Source: G963667675 sp964291545
GTDB lineage: Bacteria > Chloroflexota > Dehalococcoidia > Lucifugimonadales > UBA3495
Length of the DNA: 64,000 nucleotides
Direction: 5' to 3'
Assembly: GCA_964291545.2 (NCBI GenBank)
Contig: OZ219860.1
Location: 620,001 to 684,000, forward strand
In this document: piece after piece, positions 22,665 through 29,796 of the stretch
Position numbering within the stretch: the stretch's first letter is position 1
Layout: each line of letters opens with the position of its first letter
Made by a program: the position numbers and the translations under genes
Notes under the pieces: generated by a model
Told to the model about the DNA's origin: nothing
Databases searched by the model: none
What the model saw: the letters and a program-made list of their open reading frames with translations, nothing else

Positions 22665-23752
22665 ATGGCCGCAGCCAGATGGGCGTTCTTAACCCGGGCT
22701 GGTCCGGGAAGGTCGGCGACTACGCTATCGCCGGGGGCTGGGTCCTGCGTGGCGAGGCGCTGGTGGTCGGCGATGCTGAGGGTGGTGTCTACGCTTTCGA
22801 CGGCAATTCTGGCGCGACCGCCTGGGAGCGGCGCGGGGTTCATGATGGTGGTGTGCTCTCGGTGGCAATTCACCCAAGCGGAAGCGCGTTCGCTACGGCC
22901 GGTCAGGACGGTCGAGTCTTAATATGGAACGCTGCCGAAGGTGAGATAAGCCAGGCTATCGACGTCGGTCGCGATTGGGTGGAAAACGTGGCGTGGTCAC
23001 CGGACGGCCAACGATTGGCGGCCTCCTGCTCCCGGCAAGTTTACGCGTATGACGCGGACGGCGCAGAGGTTTGGCGGTCTGATGATCATCCCAGCACCGT
23101 CAGCGCGATCGCCTGGTCGAGCGCGAGGCAGCTGGCGACGGCCTGTTACGGTCGAGTCACGTTCTTCGACGCTTCCACTGGCGAGCTTCGCCAAAAGCTG
23201 GAATGGCAGGGATCCTTGGTGTCTATGGTGCTGAGTCCTGACGGGGGGATCGTTGTTTGCGGCAGCCAGGACAACTCAGTGCATTTCTGGCGGCGCGCCA
23301 CGGGGCAGGACTCCGAGATGTTCGGATATCCTGGCAAGCCGTCGGCCCTGGCTTTTGATGATACCGGTACCCTTTTGGCCACCGGTGGCGGGGAGGCGGT
23401 CACGGTCTGGAGCTTCCGGAAAAAGGGCCCCGAAGGTACGCGGCCCGGCGTTCTAAAATTTCATGTTCTGCCAATTACGACCCTTGCCTTCGTTCCCGGC
23501 GCGATGCGCCTGGCCTCGGGAGGGCGCGATGGCGCCGTGGTGGTGTGGTCGCTGCAGAAAAATGGGAAAGGCGCACCGATAGGGGCCGAGGATTTGGGGG
23601 GTTCAGTGGCCGAATTATACTGGCGGCCTGACGGAAGCGCTCTTGCCGCCCTCGACGCCCAGGGTGGTGTGACGGTGTGGCAGATCGGACCGGCAAAGGG
23701 TCGAATCTCCCCCGTAAGCTCAGCGCTGGGCCGCGATGCCGACAGCGGCTAA
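22652..23752 (+). CDS. WD40 repeat beta-propeller protein
   Basis: A 366-residue protein with about seven WD-type blades: VLSVAIHPSGSAFATAGQDG, then RVLIWN; ENVAWSPDGQRLAASCS; SAIAWSSARQLATACYG; MVLSPDGGIVVCGSQDN; ALAFDDTGTLLATGGG; ITTLAFVPGAMRLASGGRDG; LYWRPDGSALAALDAQGG. No signal peptide, so cytoplasmic. The start overlaps the end of cobW by 13 bases, which shows tight coupling and suggests a scaffold or client partner for the metallochaperone. Confidence 0.9.
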   Translation: MPDLNGRSQMGVLNPGWSGKVGDYAIAGGWVLRGEALVVGDAEGGVYAFDGNSGATAWERRGVHDGGVLSVAIHPSGSAFATAGQDGRVLIWNAAEGEISQAIDVGRDWVENVAWSPDGQRLAASCSRQVYAYDADGAEVWRSDDHPSTVSAIAWSSARQLATACYGRVTFFDASTGELRQKLEWQGSLVSMVLSPDGGIVVCGSQDNSVHFWRRATGQDSEMFGYPGKPSALAFDDTGTLLATGGGEAVTVWSFRKKGPEGTRPGVLKFHVLPITTLAFVPGAMRLASGGRDGAVVVWSLQKNGKGAPIGAEDLGGSVAELYWRPDGSALAALDAQGGVTVWQIGPAKGRISPVSSALGRDADSG

Positions 23753-23895
23753 TTCCGGCGGCGGCTCGAACGTCGCCTGAAGTTCCTGGGAATAGTCAGG
23801 ATTACAGAGCCAACGCGAACCCCTCCCTGAATTGTTTGGCGCAATGTTGGCAACCAGGGGTGTTCGGGCTGTAAACAGATACGAAAATGGGAGCG

Positions 23896-23980
23896 TGGTG
23901 GGGAAGCCGGGACTCGAACCCGGACGCCTTGCGGCACATGATCCTAAGTCATGCTCGTCTACCAGTTTCGACACTTCCCC
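23896..23980 (-). tRNA. tRNA-Leu (anticodon TAG)
   Basis: The minus strand gives acceptor GGGGAAG (23980-23974) paired with CTTCCCC (23906-23900). The anticodon stem is CATGA/TCATG with loop CTTAGGA, so the anticodon is TAG (Leu, CTA codons). A long variable arm GCCGCAAGGCGT marks a type II tRNA, and the T arm is CCGGGTTCGAGTCCCGG. The discriminator A and an encoded CCA (23898-23896) are present. Length 85 nt. Confidence 0.95.
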
Positions 23981-24094
23981 CCGGCCAATTATATCCAATG
24001 GGACATCCAGGCGACATATCCTGCCCATCTCTTGACCGGCACATTCCCCGCCCCCAACCTGCCATCCCAAGCGAAGTGAGGAACCTCAAACGCC

Positions 24095-24170
24095 TGTCCT
24101 GAGGCACTCGAAGGGCCTGCCCTGAAACTAGGCTGCCCGTTCGTCCTGAGGGAAATCGAAGGGGGAACGG
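24095..24170. repeat. Two REP-like repeat units in tandem
   Basis: Unit one (24095-24126) reads CTGTCCTGAGGCACTCGAAG then GGCCTGCCCTGA. Unit two (24137-24170) is identical to the 34-base copy at 1378-1411. Together they fill the space between tRNA-Leu and the LLM gene. The second unit has TTCGTCCTGAGGG (24140-24152), a one-base mismatch to the IS110 target guides. Confidence 0.8.
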
Positions 24171-24276
24171 ACAGCCGGGGCCACTCCTTATTCACAAGCG
24201 CGGCCGCCCAGACTCCGTTATAATTCATGGTGCAGGAACATCCAGGAACTACTCTCCAATAAACGGAGGAGCGGAT

Positions 24277-25227
24277 ATGCCGGAAAAATTAATCGGCGTG
24301 GACGTTGGCGGCGACACGACAGACCAAGCGCTGGACAGGATTCTACGCAGCGAGGCGGCGGGAATTCCGGCGGTCTGGATGACTACCGGCGGGGCCAGCT
24401 TGGACAGCATTACCATGATGGCCGCAGCCGCCGGGCGCACCAAGACGATTAAGTTCGGCACGTCCATCGTGCCCATCTTCCCTCGCCATCCCCTGGTGAT
24501 GGTCCAACAGGCCCAGGTGGTCGCCCAGTTGGCCCCCGGCCGCTTCCGGCTGGGCATCGGGCCCAGCCACCGCCCCAGCATGAGTGCCATGGGCATATCC
24601 ATGCAGGACCCGCTGGGTCACCTTAGGGAGTACCTGCGGATACTGAAGTCGCTGCTTCAAGTGGGAATGGTGGACTTTGAGGGCGAATTTTACCAGGCCC
24701 ACGAATCGATACCGGAGCCCTTGGATGTACCGGTCATGGCTTCAGCATTGCAGGAGCGGTCGTTCGAGCTTTGCGGGGCCGAGTCCGACGGGGCCATCAG
24801 TTGGATATGCCCTGGGACGTATCTGCGCGATGTGGCCCTGCCCGCCATGGAACGGGGCGCCAAACAGGCCGGCCGTCCCGCGCCCCCGCTAATCGCCCAC
24901 GCTCCGGTGTGCGTCCACGAGGACTTCGCCCAGGTGCGGGATGCAGTGCGACGGGGAATGGGACACCCCAGGATGCCCTTCTATCAGCGGATGCTGGCCG
25001 CCGCAGGCTTCCCCGAAGCCGCCGGCGGAGGGTGGAGCGACGCCATGGTAGACGCCATTGTCCTGTGGGGGGACGAGGCCGAAGTGGCCCGGAGAATTGA
25101 CAAGTTGTTTGAATGGGGCGCGGGCGAGGTGCTGGTATCGCCGGTTGGCGCAGGCGCAGATGAGGCGGAGTCGATACACCGTACGACCCGCCTCATAGCC
25201 AAGTTAGCCGGAGGTACAGCCTATTAG
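24277..25227 (+). CDS. LLM-class flavin-dependent oxidoreductase (luciferase-like, possibly F420-type)
   Basis: A 316-residue TIM-barrel protein of the bacterial luciferase-like superfamily. AAGIPAVWMTTGGASLDSIT, TIKFGTSIVPIFPRHPLVMV (typical strand/loop after the first third), LAPGRFRLGIGPSH, PLGHLREYLRILKSLL, then VDFEGEFYQAHESI and DVPVMASALQERSFELCGAE. These patterns are shared by FMN monooxygenases and F420-dependent reductases of this fold. Cofactor and substrate cannot be decided from sequence. ATG 24277 follows GGAGGAG. Convergent with the zinc-finger gene, 4 bases apart. Confidence 0.9.
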   Translation: MPEKLIGVDVGGDTTDQALDRILRSEAAGIPAVWMTTGGASLDSITMMAAAAGRTKTIKFGTSIVPIFPRHPLVMVQQAQVVAQLAPGRFRLGIGPSHRPSMSAMGISMQDPLGHLREYLRILKSLLQVGMVDFEGEFYQAHESIPEPLDVPVMASALQERSFELCGAESDGAISWICPGTYLRDVALPAMERGAKQAGRPAPPLIAHAPVCVHEDFAQVRDAVRRGMGHPRMPFYQRMLAAAGFPEAAGGGWSDAMVDAIVLWGDEAEVARRIDKLFEWGAGEVLVSPVGAGADEAESIHRTTRLIAKLAGGTAY

Positions 25228-25231
25228 TTGG

Positions 25232-25456
25232 TTAAACTCCCGGTGGAAGGGCTCCCGCCCAGCCGGTGCCCCGGCAGAAGTTGCAGCGAAAGGCCGACTT
25301 CCTGCCCTTACCCATGCAGTGGGCGCAGGGCCTTGCGGGTTGCGGGACCGATACCGACCCCTTGCCTCCACAGGCTCGGCATCCTTCGCCGTTCACCTGG
25401 CCGGTTCCTTCACAATAAGCGCAAATGGCTGGGGCAATCCGAGTTGCTTGCGTCAT
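25232..25456 (-). CDS. Stand-alone DnaJ-type cysteine-rich zinc-finger protein
   Basis: A 74-residue protein made almost wholly of four CxxCxGxG modules: CAYCEGTG, CRACGGKG, CAHCMGKG and CNFCRGTG. This is the pattern of the DnaJ/Hsp40 central zinc domain that binds two Zn ions and unfolded protein. No J-domain is present. Preceded by AGGAG (25463-25467) and a TATAAT -10 box on the minus strand (25494-25489). Such small proteins are found as chaperone helpers or Zn reservoirs, but no function is established here. Confidence 0.8.
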   Translation of the reverse strand: MTQATRIAPAICAYCEGTGQVNGEGCRACGGKGSVSVPQPARPCAHCMGKGRKSAFRCNFCRGTGWAGALPPGV

Positions 25457-25853
25457 TTTTCCAGCTCCTGTGGCGATTTGGCTGGCGTATTATAACACCA
25501 ATTCAAACTAGCTGGCTAGGATGCCCAGCCGGATACGAAAGGCTACTGACATTTGGCCCTTGCGCCCCCAGGCATTCGACCTTTACCATGGTCAGGAGAT
25601 TCCATTCGCGGCTTGGCGGCTGAACGACGCCTCCTCCCTGGGAATGTCCCAAAATGTCCCGGTATGTCCCAGTTCTTAAGAAACCCGTCCTCTTCCCGCA
25701 GCCTGTTCTGAAGCTGGTAGACCACACCCAATCGCCTGTGGTTGCGTAGGGGCCAAAAGTCTTTAGCCCTTACCTTGCTGGGTTTGCAGACGCTGGTGGG
25801 ACTCGTTCAGCAGGGGTAGTGAGGGCTGAAGGAAACGCCCGGGCCCGAATGCC
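25457..25853. other. Intergenic region with three 10-bp periodic repeats
   Basis: No gene was recognised. At 25641-25670 the heptamer ATGTCCC occurs three times at an exact 10-bp period (ggAATGTCCC, aaAATGTCCC, ggTATGTCCC), placing the copies on one face of the helix. ACTGACATTTGG at 25546 and CCCAAAATGTCCC resemble phrases in the intergenic region 9183-9415. A -10 box for the zinc-finger gene is at 25494-25489 (minus strand). Confidence 0.5.
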
Positions 25854-26708
25854 TCAGACCGTGACCACGTCCGGTATCTCTTCCTTGATTCCGATGAGAA
25901 AATCGCGGACGATGCGGTTGAAGGTCTCCGGCTTCTCCGACATGGGCAGATGTCCAGCGCCGTTGATTACGTGCAGCCTGGAATTGGGGATAACCCGGCG
26001 CAGCAACTCACCGTGGGCAGGCGGGATGATGCCGTCCAGCCGTCCCCAAATCAGCAGCGTGTCGGCCGCGATGTTGCCGGCCGCTTCTCCCAACGCCGGG
26101 TCGTAGCACTTGCCTCCGGTCAACGCGACCACCAAGTCCCGGCCTCTCCACTGCCTCTGGAACTCCGGCCCGCTGCGCACGTTCTCCCAGGTCGCCCCGA
26201 ACCCCGACACCTGTGGTCTGGCCACCATGCCCACCTTGGCGAACACTGCCGCCACGAACGCATCTTCGTCAAGTGCGGCTAAGTCGGCCGGCGGCGCATC
26301 CGGAGAATCTACTCCCATTGCGTCCACCAGCGCCAGCCGGGCTATGCGCTGCGGGTTCCTCACTGCCAAGTCCAAGGCCACCCATCCGCCGAAGGAATGG
26401 CCCATGACCGTCACTTTTTCCAGTCGCTCGGCGTCCATGAACGCTGCAACCAGGTCGGCGTAGTCCCTTGCGGAGGCTATACCCTCCGGCGGAGCCCCGT
26501 CCTGGAACCCGGGCAGATGCAGCGCATAGGTCAAAGTGGCCGTGCCTAGCGCCATGTGGAACGACTCCCACTTGCCCCCGCCACCCAGGCCGTGGAGGTA
26601 GACCAGGGGCGCCATGTCCCCTTCCCGGCCGCCTTTCAGATAGTAGACCTGCTGGTCGTTTACGGTCAGGCTGCCGCGAGAGAAAACCGAACCGTCCGCT
26701 GCTCCCAT
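25854..26708 (-). CDS. Alpha/beta hydrolase
   Basis: A 284-residue alpha/beta hydrolase. YLHGLGGGGKW is the oxyanion strand (HG), VMGHSFGGWVALDLAVRNPQ the nucleophile elbow GxSxG (Ser in GHSFGG). LLIWGRLDGIIPPAHGELL gives the acidic residue and NGAGHLPMSEKPETFN the catalytic His. Typical of C-C bond or ester hydrolases of degradation pathways. Last gene of the minus-strand series LysR, LLM enzyme, unknown protein, hydrolase, so it may act on the product of the monooxygenase. Confidence 0.92.
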   Translation of the reverse strand: MGAADGSVFSRGSLTVNDQQVYYLKGGREGDMAPLVYLHGLGGGGKWESFHMALGTATLTYALHLPGFQDGAPPEGIASARDYADLVAAFMDAERLEKVTVMGHSFGGWVALDLAVRNPQRIARLALVDAMGVDSPDAPPADLAALDEDAFVAAVFAKVGMVARPQVSGFGATWENVRSGPEFQRQWRGRDLVVALTGGKCYDPALGEAAGNIAADTLLIWGRLDGIIPPAHGELLRRVIPNSRLHVINGAGHLPMSEKPETFNRIVRDFLIGIKEEIPDVVTV

Positions 26709-26744
26709 CGTTCCTTCCTCTAAAGGCTATTCGGTGCCCCGGCT

Positions 26745-27254
26745 CTAGCCGCTCTCGCTCCACCAGAGTTTGACGCACCCAAGCTCGAAGTAGGTCTCGT
26801 CGGCGAACAAGTCCGGTTTGGGGCCGTCCGCCGGCACCGTGAGTGACAGGCGTATGACGTAGTCGGAACCCGCCTCGGCCCGCTTCTGGGCCGCAAGTGA
26901 GGTGTCAGGGTCATGCTGGTCGGGAATCTGGGCGAACTGGCCGTAGGTCCCCTGGAACATCACCGTGCGCTCTGAACCGGTGGCGTAGTAAGTCTCTAAC
27001 ACCACTTCAGCGTCATCCGGGATCTTCCCGCCGTCTTTCGTCACCACGTTCAGGCGGATGGGTGTACCCCGGTGTTCGAAAGTCGGCCCGACGAATATGA
27101 CTTGGAACGGCGCCCCGTCCGGACCCACCTCGGGGACCCTCATCTCCCACCCAACCTTCAGGCCACCGTCAACAGCCTCCTCTATCTCCAACTCCATCTC
27201 CGGCGACTCTCTAGTCAGGGTGTAGTTGCACCCGTCAAACAGGGGAAGGCTCAT
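26745..27254 (-). CDS. Hypothetical protein in the LLM/hydrolase operon
   Basis: A 169-residue soluble protein without a recognised domain. The sequence has alternating strands (LKVGWEMRVPEVG, PFQVIFVGPTFEHRGTPIRL, AEVVLETYYATGSERTVMFQ, DYVIRLSLTVPAD) and ends YFELGCVKLWW, which suggests a beta sandwich. No signal peptide. It lies 36 bases upstream of the hydrolase and 56 bases downstream of the LLM gene on the same strand, so it belongs to that unit. It could be an accessory or binding protein; nothing in the sequence shows which. Confidence 0.7.
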   Translation of the reverse strand: MSLPLFDGCNYTLTRESPEMELEIEEAVDGGLKVGWEMRVPEVGPDGAPFQVIFVGPTFEHRGTPIRLNVVTKDGGKIPDDAEVVLETYYATGSERTVMFQGTYGQFAQIPDQHDPDTSLAAQKRAEAGSDYVIRLSLTVPADGPKPDLFADETYFELGCVKLWWSESG

Positions 27255-27310
27255 TCTGGTCCCTCTAGCTCAGAATTTGCGCAGACTGCCCGGTTCTGCT
27301 TTTGGGTCTC

Positions 27311-28456
27311 TTAGACGGCGGCGGGCGCCGGCTCGTTCAGGGGGCGGATCTTGGGCATTACATGCTCGGCGAACAGCTTCTTGGACTTTAGAACGTTCTG
27401 GTGCTGGTTCTTGCCCACCCGGAACATGGCCATGAAGTGGCCGTACCTGCCCTCTTCCGCGTCCTGCACCAGGTAGTCCGCCACGTAGTCCGGATCGCCG
27501 CATACTATAAAGCCGTCGTTACGCAGCTTCTCGAACGGCGTCCCAGGGGCGGGAAGCTCCAGCCCGCGGAACTTCTCCCGGTAGTCGTAGGAGCGGTCGG
27601 TCTGCAGTCCCGGCACCGGCGCCGACACCTGTATAGGCCGGCTGAACGTGCCCAATCGCCTGACGTACATGACAGCGTCGCGGCACTCCTCGATGGCCTG
27701 CTCGTTGGTCTCGGCCACGTGGATGTACCTAGCCGCCACGTACTGGTCCGTGGTCGGCTTCCAGCCGAACTTTTCCTGCGCCACCTCTTCGTAGTGGTCG
27801 TAGGCTACTCTGAATACCCCCACCGGGCTCCAGATTTTGCAGATGGGTATGTGACGCTCAGCGGCGAACTCAATGCTCTCCACCGACGCCGCAGGCATCC
27901 AGATCGGAAACGGGTTCTGCAGGGGCCTCGGCCATACCGAAACCGACTTCAGCTGGTAGAACTGGCCGTCGTAGTCGAACAACTCCTCGGTAAGGCACTT
28001 CTTCAGTATCTCGTAGGACTCGGCGAACCGCGCCCTGGCGGTAAAGGGATCGACGTTGTAAGACACGTACTCCTGGGGGGAGCCCCGCACGATACCGCCG
28101 ATGAACCGCCCGCCGGTGAGCACGTCCAATTGGGCGAACTCCTCAGCCGTCTGAACCGGGTGGCGCAGCGGCAGCACGTGACCGATGACCCCCACTTTCA
28201 TCCGCTTGGTCCTGGCGGCGATGGCCGATGCCAGCACCGTGGACGAGGGATTCAAATTGAAGTAGGTGAAGTGGTGCTCGTTGACGAAGGCCCCGTCGAA
28301 ACCCAATTCCTCGCCCATGACCCACTCGTCCAAATGCTCGGCGTAGGTCTGAGCGGCCAGTTGGGGGTCGCAAAAGCGGTTTGTCTGCCGGGTCTCCGGG
28401 CCTATTTCATCTGGGATGCCCGGATATGTGGTCTCGTCGAAGGTGTAAATTTTCAT
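27311..28456 (-). CDS. LLM-class flavin-dependent monooxygenase
   Basis: A 381-residue luciferase-like enzyme from ATG 28456 (MKIYTFDETTYPGI); the longer frame to 28645 begins before the transcription start and is rejected. Motifs: AEHLDEWVMGEELGFDGAFV, NEHHFTYFNLNPS (the alkanal monooxygenase-like EHH), VIGHVLPLRHPVQTAEEFAQ, LDVLTGGRFIGGIVRG, LWMP-type PFPIWMPAAS, and CGDPDYVADYL. Enzymes of this branch use reduced FMN from a separate reductase; a candidate flavin reductase gene is at 37366-37851. It has its own promoter (28676-28648) overlapping the LysR stop. Confidence 0.92.
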   Translation of the reverse strand: MKIYTFDETTYPGIPDEIGPETRQTNRFCDPQLAAQTYAEHLDEWVMGEELGFDGAFVNEHHFTYFNLNPSSTVLASAIAARTKRMKVGVIGHVLPLRHPVQTAEEFAQLDVLTGGRFIGGIVRGSPQEYVSYNVDPFTARARFAESYEILKKCLTEELFDYDGQFYQLKSVSVWPRPLQNPFPIWMPAASVESIEFAAERHIPICKIWSPVGVFRVAYDHYEEVAQEKFGWKPTTDQYVAARYIHVAETNEQAIEECRDAVMYVRRLGTFSRPIQVSAPVPGLQTDRSYDYREKFRGLELPAPGTPFEKLRNDGFIVCGDPDYVADYLVQDAEEGRYGHFMAMFRVGKNQHQNVLKSKKLFAEHVMPKIRPLNEPAPAAV

Positions 28457-28647
28457 CTGACTTGCGCTCCCGAGGTGTTCACTGGTTGGGAAGCTTACCG
28501 TCGACTTTGTTCTCGTCCGTTCTGGAACAATTTGGACGTTGCAGGATGAGGGCGCAACCTGGTGGCGGGGGAACTCTAGGCTGGAGTTCGTTGGGGAGTT
28601 TCTGGGGGCTAGCTGCCAATAGGGACGCCCTGCTTGGGTTGTCACAG

Positions 28648-28676
28648 AGTATATAGACGGCTATTTTCACTGTCAA
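28648..28676 (-). promoter_or_regulatory. Predicted strong promoter of the LLM gene cluster
   Basis: Minus-strand -35 TTGACA (28676-28671), exactly 17 bases, then -10 TATACT (28653-28648). The -35 overlaps the stop codon of the upstream lysR-type gene (28675-28673). Transcription would start near 28641, leaving a leader of about 185 nt before ATG 28456. Confidence 0.7.
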
Positions 28677-29611
28677 TTGATGGCGGCCGGGGTGCCACCC
28701 GCCTCAGCCGGAATCTCCACCCCGTATAGGTCCTGTAGCAGCCTCAGCAGCGACGCTACCGTCGGGCCGTATTGCTGGCCCCGCCGGAGCAGCAGGTATG
28801 TGGGCAACAGCACGGGCTGCACTTCCCGCAACCCGATGCGAGTCAACGAACTCGAGTCCAACTCCCGCCGCACACCGCTGAGGGGTAGCAATGATATCCC
28901 CAGGCCCAGTTGCACCATGTTCTTCACCGCTTCCACGCTGTCCAGGTTCATTTCTATCTTGGGCGTGACCCCCGCGTCGCGGCATACTCGGTTGATGAAC
29001 TGGAAATATGACGACCCGGGGTCCCCTGGGTCGTAGACAATCAGCGGTTCCTGGGCCACTTCGTACATTGCCGCGGCTCCAGCGGCCGCAAAGGGATGTT
29101 CCGGGTGCACCACCAGCACCGCCTCTTCGTCGTAGAGATGCAGCACGTCCACGTCGGGATGCTGCATGAAGCGGGCCAAGCCCAGCTGCACCTCCTCGTC
29201 TACCACCATCTGCAGGACGTCGGTGGAGCCGCCAACTTTTATACGCAGGTTGGTCTCTGGATATAACCTATGAAAGTTTTGCAGGATTTCTGGCAGCACG
29301 TATGTGCCAATAACCCGCGCCGTGGCCATGTTCAGCACTCCAACCGACGCCTGCCTGACGCTTTCCACCACCTCTCTGCCCCGTCTCAGGGTTTCTATAG
29401 ATCGCTGAGCGAAGGGCAGAAAAGTCTGCCCTAGGTTGGTCAGCCTCACACCCCTGGCTGTACGGTGAAACAAGGGTGCGCCGACCTCGTCTTCCAACGC
29501 CTGCACCCGCGCGCTCACGGAGGGTTGGGACAAGAACAGGGCATGGGCAGCCCGGCGAAAACTTCCTGTGCCTGCCGCTTCCAGGAAAGCTTCTAATTGA
29601 GGAATCTCCAT
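28673..29611 (-). CDS. LysR-family transcriptional regulator
   Basis: A 312-residue LysR-type regulator. The N-terminal winged HTH is classic: MEIPQLEAFLEAAGTGSFRR, AAHALFLSQPSVSARVQALE, DEVGAPLFHRTARGVRLTNL. The effector domain covers about 90-295 (VGVLNMATARVIGTYVLPEI, NMVQLGLGISLLPLSGVRRE). These regulators respond to small-molecule coinducers. The gene lies directly upstream of the LLM cluster on the same strand and is divergent from aceBA (185 bases between starts), so either could be its target. The ATG start is clear. Confidence 0.95.
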   Translation of the reverse strand: MEIPQLEAFLEAAGTGSFRRAAHALFLSQPSVSARVQALEDEVGAPLFHRTARGVRLTNLGQTFLPFAQRSIETLRRGREVVESVRQASVGVLNMATARVIGTYVLPEILQNFHRLYPETNLRIKVGGSTDVLQMVVDEEVQLGLARFMQHPDVDVLHLYDEEAVLVVHPEHPFAAAGAAAMYEVAQEPLIVYDPGDPGSSYFQFINRVCRDAGVTPKIEMNLDSVEAVKNMVQLGLGISLLPLSGVRRELDSSSLTRIGLREVQPVLLPTYLLLRRGQQYGPTVASLLRLLQDLYGVEIPAEAGGTPAAIN

Positions 29612-29715
29612 CGCTGCCCCTCTCTACGCCGGCATCTGACCGGTTCCGACTGCTCCGTTATCCCGTCGCCTACAGTAATAATCTTAGCCTATTACTATGA
29701 CAGAAAAAACCCCTC

Positions 29716-29743
29716 TTGTTATTGCACTGATTTAAACTATACT
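29716..29743 (+). promoter_or_regulatory. Predicted promoter of aceBA
   Basis: TTGTTA (29716-29721), a 16-base spacer and TATACT (29738-29743), ending about 53 bases before the malate synthase start. It lies in the divergent region shared with the LysR-type gene. Confidence 0.55.
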
Positions 29744-29796
29744 ACGGAACATCAGTTAATCCCTTGGCGATCCCGCGTCAATTAGGAGCCCGGTTT

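Noticed and set aside
24095..24170. CRISPR array
   Set aside because: Only two repeat units with no spacers of regular length, palindromic and dispersed; no cas genes in the window.
27401..28549. 382-codon plus-strand ORF opposite the LLM enzyme
   Set aside because: Shadow frame, low-complexity His/Arg/Val-rich translation; the minus strand is a clear LLM protein.
28457..28641. Riboswitch in the LLM leader
   Set aside because: No FMN, TPP, SAM, cobalamin or other core motif was recognised by eye; left as an unexplained leader.
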